Source: RGIG7213 sp045652135
GTDB lineage: Bacteria; Bacillota; Clostridia; Oscillospirales; CAG-272
Assembly: GCA_045652135.1 (NCBI GenBank)
Contig: JAZRTS010000123.1
Location: 1-20,591 of the forward strand
DNA length: 20,591 nucleotides
Direction: 5' to 3'
The position numbers were made by a program, and so were the translations under genes. This document shows positions 20,543 through 20,591 of this stretch, piece by piece. The notes beneath the pieces are model-generated. The model searched no databases. It saw only the letters and a list, made by a program, of their open reading frames with translations, and was not told the origin of the DNA. The stretch's first letter is position 1. Every line of letters begins with the position of its first letter.

Positions 20543-20591
20543 TGTTGTATGTCCTTTCTGATAACTGTCATATATTTTTTGAGGAATCATT

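Overview
The window looks like a chromosomal segment of a low-to-mid GC Gram-positive anaerobe of the class Clostridia, probably a gut Oscillospirales/Ruminococcaceae-type organism. The reasons are strong GGAGG ribosome sites before almost every gene, sigma-A promoters, the Bacillus/Clostridia order SRP RNA - dnaX - ybaB - recR, a large Bacillus-type SRP RNA with an Alu domain, and families typical of this group (DUF6054, C_GCAxxG_C_C, membrane-anchored XRE regulators, glucosaminidase lipoproteins). The species cannot be fixed from the sequence alone.

Layout. 1-217 (-) is the start of an FAD oxidoreductase, divergent from a ComEC-like metallo-beta-lactamase-fold hydrolase (433-1314, +). 1413-2836 (-) holds a membrane-anchored XRE regulator, a DUF6054 protein and a small membrane protein. 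2946-4982 (-) is a purine-salvage operon: an AzgA-type purine permease followed by a purine phosphoribosyltransferase, ending at a strong hairpin. 5100-10522 is an accessory island, described below. 10523-11373 (-) is rplM-rpsI. 11639-11945 (+) is the SRP RNA. It is followed by an acyltransferase-3 membrane protein that separates the RNA from dnaX-ybaB-recR (13128-15693, +). 15694-16075 is a hairpin-rich convergent gap. 16076-20542 (-) is metG - TatD-family nuclease - glucosaminidase lipoprotein - C_GCAxxG_C_C protein, read from right to left.

The island is the most unusual part. The last codons, stop codon and terminator of rpsI are repeated downstream of the real gene near 9653, 8070 and 7324, with a vestige near 5378. 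Between the copies lie unrelated AT-rich genes: a 4-TM protein, an alpha/beta hydrolase, a glycine-zipper protein, a 2-TM peptide, an XRE regulator and an unknown 150-aa protein. Five of these six genes (all but the XRE gene) have a near-identical promoter (TTTACT/TTTACA, 17 bp, TATAAT/TACAAT). The same five are bounded by imperfect inverted repeats, clear for four and decayed upstream of the glycine-zipper gene. On the downstream side the repeat stops at or within a few bases of the stop codon in three units. The C-terminal end of a tyrosine recombinase survives in one unit. My reading is serial integration at the 3' end of rpsI of very small elements (integrase plus one exchangeable cargo gene). 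The oldest lie farthest from rpsI, since core identity falls from 39/39 to 38/39 to 35/39 with distance. The sequence shows the repeats directly; the mobility mechanism is inference.
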